Shown here: positions 1 to 5,123 of the stretch, piece by piece
Layout: each line of letters opens with the position of its first letter
Position numbering within the stretch: position 1 is the stretch's first letter
Assembly (NCBI GenBank): GCA_045112425.1
Contig: JBGUHV010000044.1
Span: 1 to 10,677, forward strand
From: CAG-103 sp045112425
GTDB taxonomy: Bacteria > Bacillota > Clostridia > Oscillospirales > Oscillospiraceae
Length of the DNA: 10,677 nt
Direction: 5' to 3'
The notes under the pieces: generated by a model
What the model saw: only the letters and a program-made list of their open reading frames with translations
Told to the model about the DNA's origin: nothing
Database searches by the model: none
Position numbers and translations under genes: made by a program

Positions 1-11
1 GCGCCGACCAA

Positions 12-28
12 GGCAGGCAACGCCTGCC
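12..28. repeat. 7-bp inverted repeat (hairpin)
   Basis: A perfect 7-bp inverted repeat, GGCAGGC and GCCTGCC, is separated by AAC. Neither strand has a T-run next to it, so it is not an obvious terminator. It is the first of three hairpins packed into the first 130 bases. No protein gene can be supported upstream of it: the plus-strand frame open at base 1 closes at a TGA at 52-54 after 17 unremarkable codons. Confidence 0.5.
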
Positions 29-52
29 GCGATGGAGCGCGAGCATCCCTTT

Positions 53-83
53 GACTGTCAAAGAACACAGTTCTTTGACAGTC
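53..83. repeat. Perfect 14-bp inverted repeat, 3-nt loop
   Basis: GACTGTCAAAGAAC (53-66) and GTTCTTTGACAGTC (70-83) are exact reverse complements around ACA. The left arm itself lies in the smaller palindrome TTGACTGTCAA. No T-tract follows on either strand, so this is unlikely to be a plain intrinsic terminator. It may be an intergenic repeat element, a protein-binding dyad or an RNA-processing hairpin. The pattern is certain; its function is unknown. Confidence 0.7.
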
Positions 84-89
84 TCAAAC

Positions 90-132
90 CACCCCGATTG
101 CCGTGCAATTGCCGTGCAATCGGGGGTGTTTT
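90..132 (+). terminator. Terminator hairpin with duplicated loop
   Basis: CACCCCGATTG (90-100) pairs with CAATCGGGGGTG (117-128), giving 11 base pairs with one bulged G (126), followed by TTTT at 129-132. The T-run on the plus strand suits a gene reading in from left of the window. The same hairpin lies just past the stop of the minus-strand SGNH gene (stop codon 134-132) but has only GTTTGAG behind it in that direction, so it is a weaker terminator there. The 16-nt loop contains part of an 11-bp tandem duplication. Confidence 0.6.
97..120. repeat. 11-bp tandem duplication, two copies
   Basis: ATTGCCGTGCA occurs twice in direct succession (97-107 and 108-118), followed by AT, the start of a third unit. 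Because the unit begins and ends inside the terminator stem, the duplication enlarges the loop without breaking the stem. It looks like a replication-slippage event that selection tolerated. Confidence 0.75.
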
Positions 133-1130
133 CATTCGGAGAAGAGGTAGTCGACGCGTCGGGCCCAGAGGGCTTCGTCTCCCCTGCCGGAGGGCTTGAC
201 GCCGAGCTCTGAGAGCCGCCCTGCCAGCGCGGCGGAGAACTTCTCCGCGCCGAAGCGGTTGAAGTGCAGGCTGTCGTACCAGTCCGCGGCGTCGTCAATG
301 CCGAGGGCCGCCGCCTCGTTCGTGAGATCCCAGACGGTTTCGCAGCCGGCGGCCAGCAGGCGGCTGCGCAGCGTCTCGCGCGCCGCGGCGGGGATCGTTT
401 CCGTCGCCGGCGCAAAGTAGCACACCAGCCGGACGTTCTCCTCCCGGCAATACCGCGCGAGCGCCTCGAGCGCCTGCGCGTGCGCCTCATACGCCTCCGA
501 GCCGGGCAGCTGCAGCTCCTCGCGGTCGGCAGAGCCCGTCTGCGGCTCGGCGTCGGTAAGCATCGTATAGCCGCAGAGCATGCGCCCGTCCTCCGCCGAG
601 AGCTCCGTGATGCTCGGCTGCGGCGCGAGCAGCTCGCTGTGGAAGAAATAGATCGGGAACACCGAGAGGCGCAGCATCCCGCGCTCGCAGGCGAGACCCG
701 CGCGGACGCGGTTGGGGGAAAAGGGCATATAGCCCACGTTGACTCTGGAATAGCTCGTGGTGCGCTCGAAGAACGCGCCGCTGATCTCCGCGACGACGCA
801 GGCGCCGCGCTGCGTTTTCAGCGCCTCGCGCACATAGGGGAGCATGACCTCCGGCGTCTGCTCCGGCCCCGCCATCACAAACGAGGTCAGGCCGGTCTCC
901 CGCCAGATCACGGCGGGCATCACGTCGCAGTAGCTCATGGACGAGCCGAAAAACAGCACGTCGACCGTGTCCGGCTCCTCGGCGAGATAGGACTCCCAGA
1001 CCGCGCCGTAGTCATAGCGGTGCGGCATGAGCCGGGTGCCCGCGAGATACAGGATCACGAGCAGCGCCGCCGCCGTGATCAGCGCGAGGAGGAGATCCGC
1101 CGCGTGGCGGCGGGAAGCAGTTTGTTTCAT
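132..1130 (-). CDS. SGNH-like membrane-anchored protein (DltD/AlgJ type)
   Basis: This 332-residue protein is probably the partner of the MBOAT acyltransferase just upstream, handling the acyl group at the outer face of the membrane. One N-terminal membrane segment (about residues 12-31) should leave the rest outside the cell. The sequence FFGSSMSY (residues 60-67) fits SGNH block I, with Ser64 as the likely nucleophile; WYDSLHFN (284-291) fits the terminal DxxH block, giving Asp286 and His289. Known MBOAT systems (DltB/DltD, AlgI/AlgJ/AlgX, PatA/PatB) pair the same two families. I chose the ATG at 1130 because GAGGAGG lies directly upstream, beside the stop of the MBOAT gene (1144). A longer reading from 1178 would add 16 residues overlapping that gene and is less likely. 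The substrate cannot be read from the sequence. The family call is good; the specific role is inferred. Confidence 0.82.
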   Translation of the reverse strand: MKQTASRRHAADLLLALITAAALLVILYLAGTRLMPHRYDYGAVWESYLAEEPDTVDVLFFGSSMSYCDVMPAVIWRETGLTSFVMAGPEQTPEVMLPYVREALKTQRGACVVAEISGAFFERTTSYSRVNVGYMPFSPNRVRAGLACERGMLRLSVFPIYFFHSELLAPQPSITELSAEDGRMLCGYTMLTDAEPQTGSADREELQLPGSEAYEAHAQALEALARYCREENVRLVCYFAPATETIPAAARETLRSRLLAAGCETVWDLTNEAAALGIDDAADWYDSLHFNRFGAEKFSAALAGRLSELGVKPSGRGDEALWARRVDYLFSE

Positions 1131-1143
1131 GCCGCGCCCCTCC

Positions 1144-2595
1144 TCAATACTTGAAATAGACGAAATCCTGCGCGGCAAAGCCCTCGCCGTAGGCGCCGAG
1201 CAGGCAGGTGGCCAGAACGAGCAGAAACACCGCCGCGTAATACGGCAGGAGCGTTTCGCTCAGCCGCTTCCGGATCGAGCCGCGCAGGCTCAGCGCGTCC
1301 GCCGCGGCGCACACGCCGAGACAGAAGGCCAGCGCCAGCTGCTGGCGCAGCGTGAGGCCGAGATCGAGGAGCGACTGCGCGCCGAAGCCGCTTCGCACGA
1401 TGCCGAGAATCTCCCCGCCGATCTGCGCCGCCTGCGCGAGCGAATTGGCGCGGAAGAGCACCCACGTGGCCGAGATGAGCAGAAACGTGACCGCCGCGCG
1501 CACCGCGGCGCGGACAAAGCGCAGCGGGCTGCGCTCAAGCCGCGCATCCAGCCGCGTCGTGACCGGCTGGGCGAGCATTTCCAGCACCTGCAGCACGCCG
1601 TTGAGCAGACCCCAGCAGACGTAGGTCATCGCGGCGCCGTGCCAGAGCCCGCTGACGGTGAAGACGATGAGAATGTTCAGATACGTCCGCGCGCGGCCCC
1701 GGCGGCTGCCGCCGAGCGGGAAATAGAGATACTCCCGGAACCAGCCGGTGAGCGAAATGTGCCACTTTTTCCAGAAGCTGCGCACGGAGAGCGAATAGTA
1801 CGGGGCGGCGAAGTTCTCCGTGAGCGTGAGGCCGAGCGCCTCCGCCGCGCCGAGCGCCATGTGCGAATAGCCGGCGAAGTCGAAATAGATCTGCAGCGAG
1901 TAGCCCAGCGCCACGAGCAGCCACATGCCGCCCGAGACCTCCTGCTCGCCGGAATAGGCCGCGTTGACGGCGATGGCGATCACGTCCGCCACGGCGAGCT
2001 TTTCAAACACGCCGAAGACAAAGCGCAGCACGCCCGCCTTCAGCCGCTCGACGTCGAAGGTCTGCCGCTGCCGCAGTTGAGGCAGAAACGTCCGCGCCAT
2101 GCCGACGGGGCCGGCGAGAATCGCCGGGAAGAAGGCCGTGAAGACCGCATAGTGCACAAAGCTCCGCTCCGCCGGAAGCTTTTCGCGGTAAACGTCGAAG
2201 AGGTAGCCCGTGATCGAAAACGTGAAAAACGACAGCCCCGCCGGAACGGCGAGCGACGCCGTCCACGCCGGGAGCGGGAGCTGCGCAAGACGCAGCACCG
2301 GCCCGAAGAAGAAGGCGAAGTATTTATAGAAAAACAGCAGCCCGAAGCAGAACAGGCAGCCGAGCCAGAGCCAGAGCCGCCGCCGGCCGAGCGTGCGCCG
2401 CTCCATCGCCAGCGCCGCGAGATACGACACGAGCGTGCTCAGAAGCAGCAGCGCGAGCAGGCCGCCGCTCTGCAGCGCGTAAAACACCCAGCACGCCGCG
2501 AGCAGAAACAGCTTTTGCCCCCGCGCCGGGAGCAGAAACCAGCCCGCCAGCACAAGGGCGAAAAACACAAAGAATTTGAGCGAAATGAACGCCAT
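1144..2595 (-). CDS. MBOAT family O-acyltransferase (AlgI/DltB-like)
   Basis: A 483-residue multi-spanning membrane protein of usual length for the AlgI-like branch of the MBOAT family, which moves acyl groups (often acetyl) from the cytoplasm onto extracellular polysaccharides or teichoic acids. Hydrophobic segments begin at residue 4 and continue to the C-terminus. The signature stretch SFWKKWHISLTGWFREYLYF (273-292) is typical of the family, and SGLWHGAAMTY (315-325) carries the expected catalytic His319. DFAGYSHMALG (239-249) is another conserved block. The ATG at 2595 is preceded by GGAGG with six bases between. A near-consensus sigma-A promoter lies about 30 bases further upstream. The SGNH gene follows after 13 bases, so the two form an operon. 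No acyl-carrier, glycosyltransferase or polymer gene is adjacent, so the acceptor polymer is unknown. Confidence 0.93.
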   Translation of the reverse strand: MAFISLKFFVFFALVLAGWFLLPARGQKLFLLAACWVFYALQSGGLLALLLLSTLVSYLAALAMERRTLGRRRLWLWLGCLFCFGLLFFYKYFAFFFGPVLRLAQLPLPAWTASLAVPAGLSFFTFSITGYLFDVYREKLPAERSFVHYAVFTAFFPAILAGPVGMARTFLPQLRQRQTFDVERLKAGVLRFVFGVFEKLAVADVIAIAVNAAYSGEQEVSGGMWLLVALGYSLQIYFDFAGYSHMALGAAEALGLTLTENFAAPYYSLSVRSFWKKWHISLTGWFREYLYFPLGGSRRGRARTYLNILIVFTVSGLWHGAAMTYVCWGLLNGVLQVLEMLAQPVTTRLDARLERSPLRFVRAAVRAAVTFLLISATWVLFRANSLAQAAQIGGEILGIVRSGFGAQSLLDLGLTLRQQLALAFCLGVCAAADALSLRGSIRKRLSETLLPYYAAVFLLVLATCLLGAYGEGFAAQDFVYFKY

Positions 2596-2628
2596 GCCGT
2601 TCCTCCGAGGTGTGATGGATTACGAAAT

Positions 2629-2657
2629 ATTTTATCGTTCGCAGGAAAGCCTGTCAA
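2629..2657 (-). promoter_or_regulatory. Sigma-A promoter of the MBOAT/SGNH operon
   Basis: Read on the minus strand: a perfect -35 TTGACA (2657-2652), a 17-bp spacer and a -10 TAAAAT (2634-2629). Transcription should start near 2622, giving a leader of about 27 nt before the ATG at 2595. The -35 sits 11 bp past the T-run of the small-RNA terminator, which insulates this operon from the RNA upstream. Confidence 0.8.
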
Positions 2658-2668
2658 CCGAGAGGCAT

Positions 2669-2693
2669 AAAAAATCGCCGCCTCAAGGCGACG
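2669..2693 (-). terminator. Intrinsic terminator of the small RNA
   Basis: On the minus strand CGTCGCC (2693-2687) pairs with GGCGGCG (2682-2676) around a TTGA loop, giving seven pairs of which one is a G-U wobble. An A and six T residues (2674-2669) follow. On the plus strand no T-run follows, so the direction is clear. There is no minus-strand protein gene upstream to be terminated, which points to a non-coding transcript. Confidence 0.75.
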
Positions 2694-2829
2694 TCATCTA
2701 TATCAATTTCCGCGCGGCGGTGGGGACTCGTCCGTTTTTCCAGTGCATCGGAGGAGATAGAGGTAGATAGGTAGGGTGAAAACAAAGGAGAAAGCAGATG
2801 CACTGGCCCGATCCGCCGCTGCGGAACTT
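2669..2829 (-). ncRNA. Candidate structured small RNA, about 160 nt
   Basis: A self-contained transcription unit with no protein gene: a promoter at 2864-2836, an expected start near 2829, and a U-tailed terminator ending at 2669. The predicted 5' end folds onto the 3' part. TTCCGC (2826-2821) and GCGGCGG (2819-2813), with a bulged A2820 between them, pair with CCGCCGC (2720-2714) and GCGGAA (2713-2708): 13 pairs in all. Inside, CCAGTGCATC (2806-2797) pairs perfectly with GATGCACTGG (2749-2740). The two helices are joined by an asymmetric internal loop of 6 and 19 nt, in which a GGG (2809-2807) could pair with part of a CCCC run. The inner helix closes a 47-nt loop made almost entirely of pyrimidines. 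The rod shape with paired ends and the length recall 6S RNA, but 6S has a paired terminal arm rather than a large open loop, and I recognise no family motif. A trans-acting regulatory RNA is an equally good guess. Confidence 0.68.
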
Positions 2830-2835
2830 GCTTGC

Positions 2836-2864
2836 AGTTTAGCCTCTTTTTTTGCCGCCGTCAA
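2836..2864 (-). promoter_or_regulatory. Sigma-A promoter of the small RNA
   Basis: Read on the minus strand: -35 TTGACG (2864-2859), a 17-bp spacer and -10 TAAACT (2841-2836). A 5-bp dyad, CGCCG and CGGCG around ATTGA (2870-2856), overlaps the -35 and could be an operator. Just upstream (2913-2871) lie four A-tracts of 4-6 bases on the transcribed-sense strand, which would act as an UP-like or curved element favouring strong transcription. On the plus strand the T-run 2847-2853 is only this promoter's A-rich spacer. Confidence 0.65.
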
Positions 2865-2930
2865 TCGGCGTTTTCAACAAATCAATCCAATTTTCGCTTT
2901 TTTCGTGGATTTTGATTTAATTTCCCGGCA

Positions 2931-2944
2931 AAACCGGCCGGTTT
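2931..2944. promoter_or_regulatory. 14-bp perfect palindrome, possible operator
   Basis: AAACCGGCCGGTTT reads the same on both strands. It lies between two divergent promoters, 38 bp upstream of the galE -35 and about 67 bp upstream of the small-RNA -35, so a bound regulator could act on either. It has no natural loop, so a DNA operator is a better reading than an RNA hairpin. With the outer CCCG and CGGG bases and the T-run at 2951-2956 it could weakly mimic a plus-strand terminator, but nothing upstream on that strand needs one. Confidence 0.4.
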
Positions 2945-2982
2945 CGGGCATTTTTTCTTGAAATCAGATTCAAAACTCGTGG

Positions 2983-3011
2983 TTGCATTCCCCGCTGTTT
3001 TACATTACAAT
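2983..3011 (+). promoter_or_regulatory. Sigma-A promoter of galE
   Basis: -35 TTGCAT (2983-2988), a 17-bp spacer and -10 TACAAT (3006-3011). Transcription should start near 3018, leaving a leader of about 90 nt before the galE ATG. The match and spacing are strong for a vegetative promoter. Confidence 0.75.
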
Positions 3012-3073
3012 AGAAACGCCTGCTCCGGCAGAGGCTTCCCTGCGCGCGGCGGGCGGGATTTTCGTCAAAACAA

Positions 3074-3100
3074 CCCGAGGTTTTCGGGCATTTCGGGAGG
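3074..3100 (+). promoter_or_regulatory. galE leader: hairpin choice near the RBS
   Basis: CCCGA (3074-3078) can pair with TCGGG at 3084-3088, leaving the ribosome site free, or with a second TCGGG at 3093-3097, which overlaps the Shine-Dalgarno GGGAGG (3095-3100). The stems are only five pairs long, so this may be chance. The Shine-Dalgarno sits eight bases before the ATG at 3109 and decides the start. Confidence 0.3.
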
Positions 3101-3108
3101 ATTTTATC

Positions 3109-4125
3109 ATGACCGTATTGGTAACCGGCGGCATGGGCTATATCGGCAGCCACACCTGCGTGGAGCTTCTCAAGCAGGGCATGGAAGTCGTGATCGTGGA
3201 CAATCTCGTGAACTCCAGCGCGGAGGCAGGCCGCCGCGTGGAGCAGATCACGGATAAGAACGTGACCTTCTATCAGATCGACGTGCGCGACCGCGAGCGT
3301 CTCGACGAGGTGTTCCGCCGCCATCAGATCGACTGCGTCATTCACTTCGCCGGGCTCAAGGCCGTGGGCGAGAGCGTGCGCATGCCGCTCGAATATTACG
3401 ACAACAACCTCAACTCCACGATCGTGCTCGTGCAGACGATGCGCAAGCACAACGTGAAGAAGATCATCTTCTCCTCCTCCGCAACGGTCTACTCCGGCGA
3501 CAATCCGATGCCGCTCTATGAGACGAGCCGCACCGGCAACTGCACCAACCCCTATGGCTGGACAAAATACGTCTGCGAGCAGGTGCTGCGCGACTGCGTC
3601 GTGGCGGACCCGAGCTGGTCGGTGGTGCTGCTGCGCTACTTCAACCCCGTCGGCGCGCACGCCAGCGGCCTGATCGGCGAGGACCCGCGCGGCATCCCGA
3701 ACAACCTCATGCCCTTCATCTCGCAGACCGCCATCGGCCGCCGCGAAAAGCTGAGCATCTTCGGCAACGACTATGACACGCCGGACGGCACCTGCATCCG
3801 CGACTACATCCACGTCGTCGATCTCGCGCGCGGCCACGTCGCCGCGATTGCCTATATGGATCAGCACGCCGGCGAGAGCGTGTTCAATCTCGGCACCGGC
3901 AGGGGCGTGAGCGTGCTGGAGATGGTGCGCGCCTTCGAGACGGCGAACCACCTCGTCGTGCCGTTTGAGTTCGCGCCGCGCCGCGCGGGCGACCTGCCCG
4001 TCTGCTACGCCTGCCCGGACAAGAGCGCCGAGCTCCTGCTCTGGAAGGCGCAGTACGACATCGTGGACATGTGCCGCGACACGTGGAACTGGCAGAGCAA
4101 GAATCCCATGGGCTACAATCAATAA
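3109..4125 (+). CDS. galE: UDP-glucose 4-epimerase
   Basis: Interconverts UDP-glucose and UDP-galactose in the cytoplasm (Leloir pathway), supplying UDP-galactose for surface glycans and allowing galactose use. The 338-residue product has the short-chain dehydrogenase fold: the NAD-binding glycine motif TGGMGYIGSH (6-15), SSSATVYSG (122-130) carrying the catalytic serine/threonine region, and the YxxxK pair Tyr149 and Lys153 in NPYGWTKY. RYFNPVGAH (176-184) and RDYIHVVDLARGH (231-243) are typical GalE blocks. The length and the Tyr/Lys numbering equal those of the Escherichia coli enzyme. I chose the ATG at 3109 for its GGGAGG ribosome site. An upstream in-frame TTG at 2983 would add 42 residues that do not look like the family and overlap the promoter. 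The gene appears monocistronic, with its own promoter and terminator. 4-epimerases acting on UDP-N-acetyl sugars are close relatives and cannot be fully excluded. Confidence 0.95.
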   Translation: MTVLVTGGMGYIGSHTCVELLKQGMEVVIVDNLVNSSAEAGRRVEQITDKNVTFYQIDVRDRERLDEVFRRHQIDCVIHFAGLKAVGESVRMPLEYYDNNLNSTIVLVQTMRKHNVKKIIFSSSATVYSGDNPMPLYETSRTGNCTNPYGWTKYVCEQVLRDCVVADPSWSVVLLRYFNPVGAHASGLIGEDPRGIPNNLMPFISQTAIGRREKLSIFGNDYDTPDGTCIRDYIHVVDLARGHVAAIAYMDQHAGESVFNLGTGRGVSVLEMVRAFETANHLVVPFEFAPRRAGDLPVCYACPDKSAELLLWKAQYDIVDMCRDTWNWQSKNPMGYNQ

Positions 4126-4137
4126 CCGGAAATGATG

Positions 4138-4180
4138 ACCGCCGGAGATCCGACCTGGATCTCCGGCGGTTTTTGTTTTT
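4138..4180 (+). terminator. Strong intrinsic terminator after galE
   Basis: A perfect 14-bp stem, ACCGCCGGAGATCC (4138-4151) and GGATCTCCGGCGGT (4157-4170), closes a 5-nt loop and is followed by TTTTG and five more T residues. It lies 12 bases past the galE stop and ends exactly at the stop codon of the convergent membrane-protein gene. On the minus strand no T-run follows, so it mainly serves galE. Confidence 0.92.
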
Positions 4181-4653
4181 TACAGCAGGATGACTCCGAG
4201 CAGGACGCAGCCCTGCGCGGCGGCGTTGATGCACTGCTCGATCCAGTTGCCGCGCACATCGCGCCGGTCGAACTTCCCTGCGCAGACGATCATGGCGGCG
4301 ACGCCGACGACGCCGAGGGCGAAAAACGCCGCCGACGGCAGACGCACGGCGGCATGCAGCAGCGCGCGCACAGTCTCGCCCTCGGCAAGCATCGCGCCGA
4401 CGAGCATCAGCGCAAAGCCCGCCGGCATCACAAAGCGCAGCTGCGCGCCGAGGACGGCCACATCCTTCCCCCGCAGCGCGATGAGCAGCTTCCAGACGAC
4501 CTTCCCCGCCCCGGCGAGCAGGCAGAGCGCCGCGCCGATGATAAACACCGCGCTTTGGAGCTTCACGCCGAGCATCGCTGCCGCCGCGCCGAAAAACAGC
4601 ACCGGCAGGGCGTCGACCGCCGCGAGCGAAAGGGTAAATCCCGGTTCTTCCAT
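4180..4653 (-). CDS. Small membrane protein, family not recognised
   Basis: A 157-residue hydrophobic protein with about five likely membrane segments (roughly residues 8-26, 33-56, 69-90, 103-124 and 141-157). The short polar stretch AGKFDRRDVRGNWIEQ (125-140) before the last segment is the most distinctive soluble part. I recognise no family or catalytic motif. It is the last gene of a three-gene operon: its ATG at 4653 is 15 bases past the stop of the HD-domain gene, and the GGAGG ribosome site lies in that gap, suggesting coupled translation. Co-transcription with a nucleotide-hydrolase-like HD protein and a VWA protein hints at a shared stress or envelope role, but this is only context. 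It is a real gene by ribosome site, spacing and hydrophobic pattern. Confidence 0.75.
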   Translation of the reverse strand: MEEPGFTLSLAAVDALPVLFFGAAAAMLGVKLQSAVFIIGAALCLLAGAGKVVWKLLIALRGKDVAVLGAQLRFVMPAGFALMLVGAMLAEGETVRALLHAAVRLPSAAFFALGVVGVAAMIVCAGKFDRRDVRGNWIEQCINAAAQGCVLLGVILL

Positions 4654-4668
4654 CCGCTCCGCCTCCGC

Positions 4669-5100
4669 TTACTCCGCCTGCAGGATCTCGATGGCGCGGC
4701 GGTATTTCTCCGCGCGCGCGAGATCCTTCGGCCCGACGCGATCGAGCCGGGTGAGATCGCTGTTGTGTCTGAGATCGGCGAGCTTCACGGCGGCGGCGAC
4801 GGGGTTTTGCCGCACGCGGGCAACATAGTCGAGATACGGCTCGGCGTCGTCGTGCGTCAGCAGGGCGACGGCGTCAATGGCGGCGGCGGGAAAGCCCATG
4901 GCGCGCAGATCCTCCAGCGTATAGTCCGTGTCCTCCACCACGTCGTGCAGCAGGGCGGCGACGGTCGTGACCTCATCGGGCATCTGCTCGGCGAGATGGA
5001 ACGGATGGAACACATACGGCAGGCCGCTCCGGTCGGTCTGGTCGCGGTGCGCGGCGAAGCAGAGCTTCATGGCGCGCTTGGTCTGAGCTGTGTAAAGCAT
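4669..5100 (-). CDS. HD-domain (p)ppGpp hydrolase-like protein (MESH1/SAH type)
   Basis: A 143-residue protein that is essentially a lone SpoT-type HD domain, the fold that removes the 3' pyrophosphate from (p)ppGpp using Mn2+. The expected residues are in order: His18 in AAHRDQ, His32 in YVFHPFHLA, His52-Asp53 in LLHDVVEDT, Glu56-Asp57 in the same block, and Asp109 with Asn113 in KLADLRHN. The synthetase and regulatory (TGS, ACT) domains of full-length Rel/SpoT are absent, so it matches small alarmone hydrolases. These can also act on other nucleotides such as NADPH, so the substrate is not certain. The ATG at 5100 has GGGAGG six bases upstream. It lies 23 bases after the VWA gene and 15 before the membrane-protein gene, all on the same strand, which implies an operon. 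No small alarmone synthetase is present in the window. Confidence 0.87.
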   Translation of the reverse strand: MLYTAQTKRAMKLCFAAHRDQTDRSGLPYVFHPFHLAEQMPDEVTTVAALLHDVVEDTDYTLEDLRAMGFPAAAIDAVALLTHDDAEPYLDYVARVRQNPVAAAVKLADLRHNSDLTRLDRVGPKDLARAEKYRRAIEILQAE

Positions 5101-5123
5101 GGGCTTCCTCCCTCTGATTCGTG

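Noticed and set aside
1..54. Possible end of a plus-strand gene entering the window (frame open from base 1 to the TGA at 52-54).
   Set aside because: Only 17 codons are visible, they contain a hairpin, and nothing identifies a family, so a gene cannot be claimed.
1027..2670. Long plus-strand open frame opposite the MBOAT gene.
   Set aside because: Its Arg/Glu/Gln-rich translation is the usual shadow of a GC-rich gene on the other strand; it has no family motifs and no ribosome site.
2669..2829. Known RNA classes for the structured element: 6S RNA, SRP RNA, hammerhead ribozyme, riboswitch.
   Set aside because: No SRP GGAA-tetraloop domain or hammerhead core (CUGAnGA with GAAA) is visible, no gene follows in the right direction for a riboswitch, and the open 47-nt loop does not fit 6S. 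6S remains possible until a covariance search is done.
2798..2842. Plus-strand 14-codon reading frame (starting MHWPDPP) with an AAAGGAG site upstream.
   Set aside because: Its ribosome-like site is just the complement of the pyrimidine loop of the candidate RNA, its start codon lies in the inner helix, and no plus-strand promoter precedes it. Chance is more likely than a leader peptide.
2845..2853. Run of seven T residues on the plus strand as a terminator of a plus-strand RNA.
   Set aside because: No strong hairpin directly precedes it, and on the minus strand the same bases form the A-rich spacer of a well-matched promoter.
2917..4122. Long minus-strand open frame opposite galE.
   Set aside because: Low-complexity Val/Ala/His-rich shadow of galE, whose own motifs are unmistakable; it also crosses the galE promoter.
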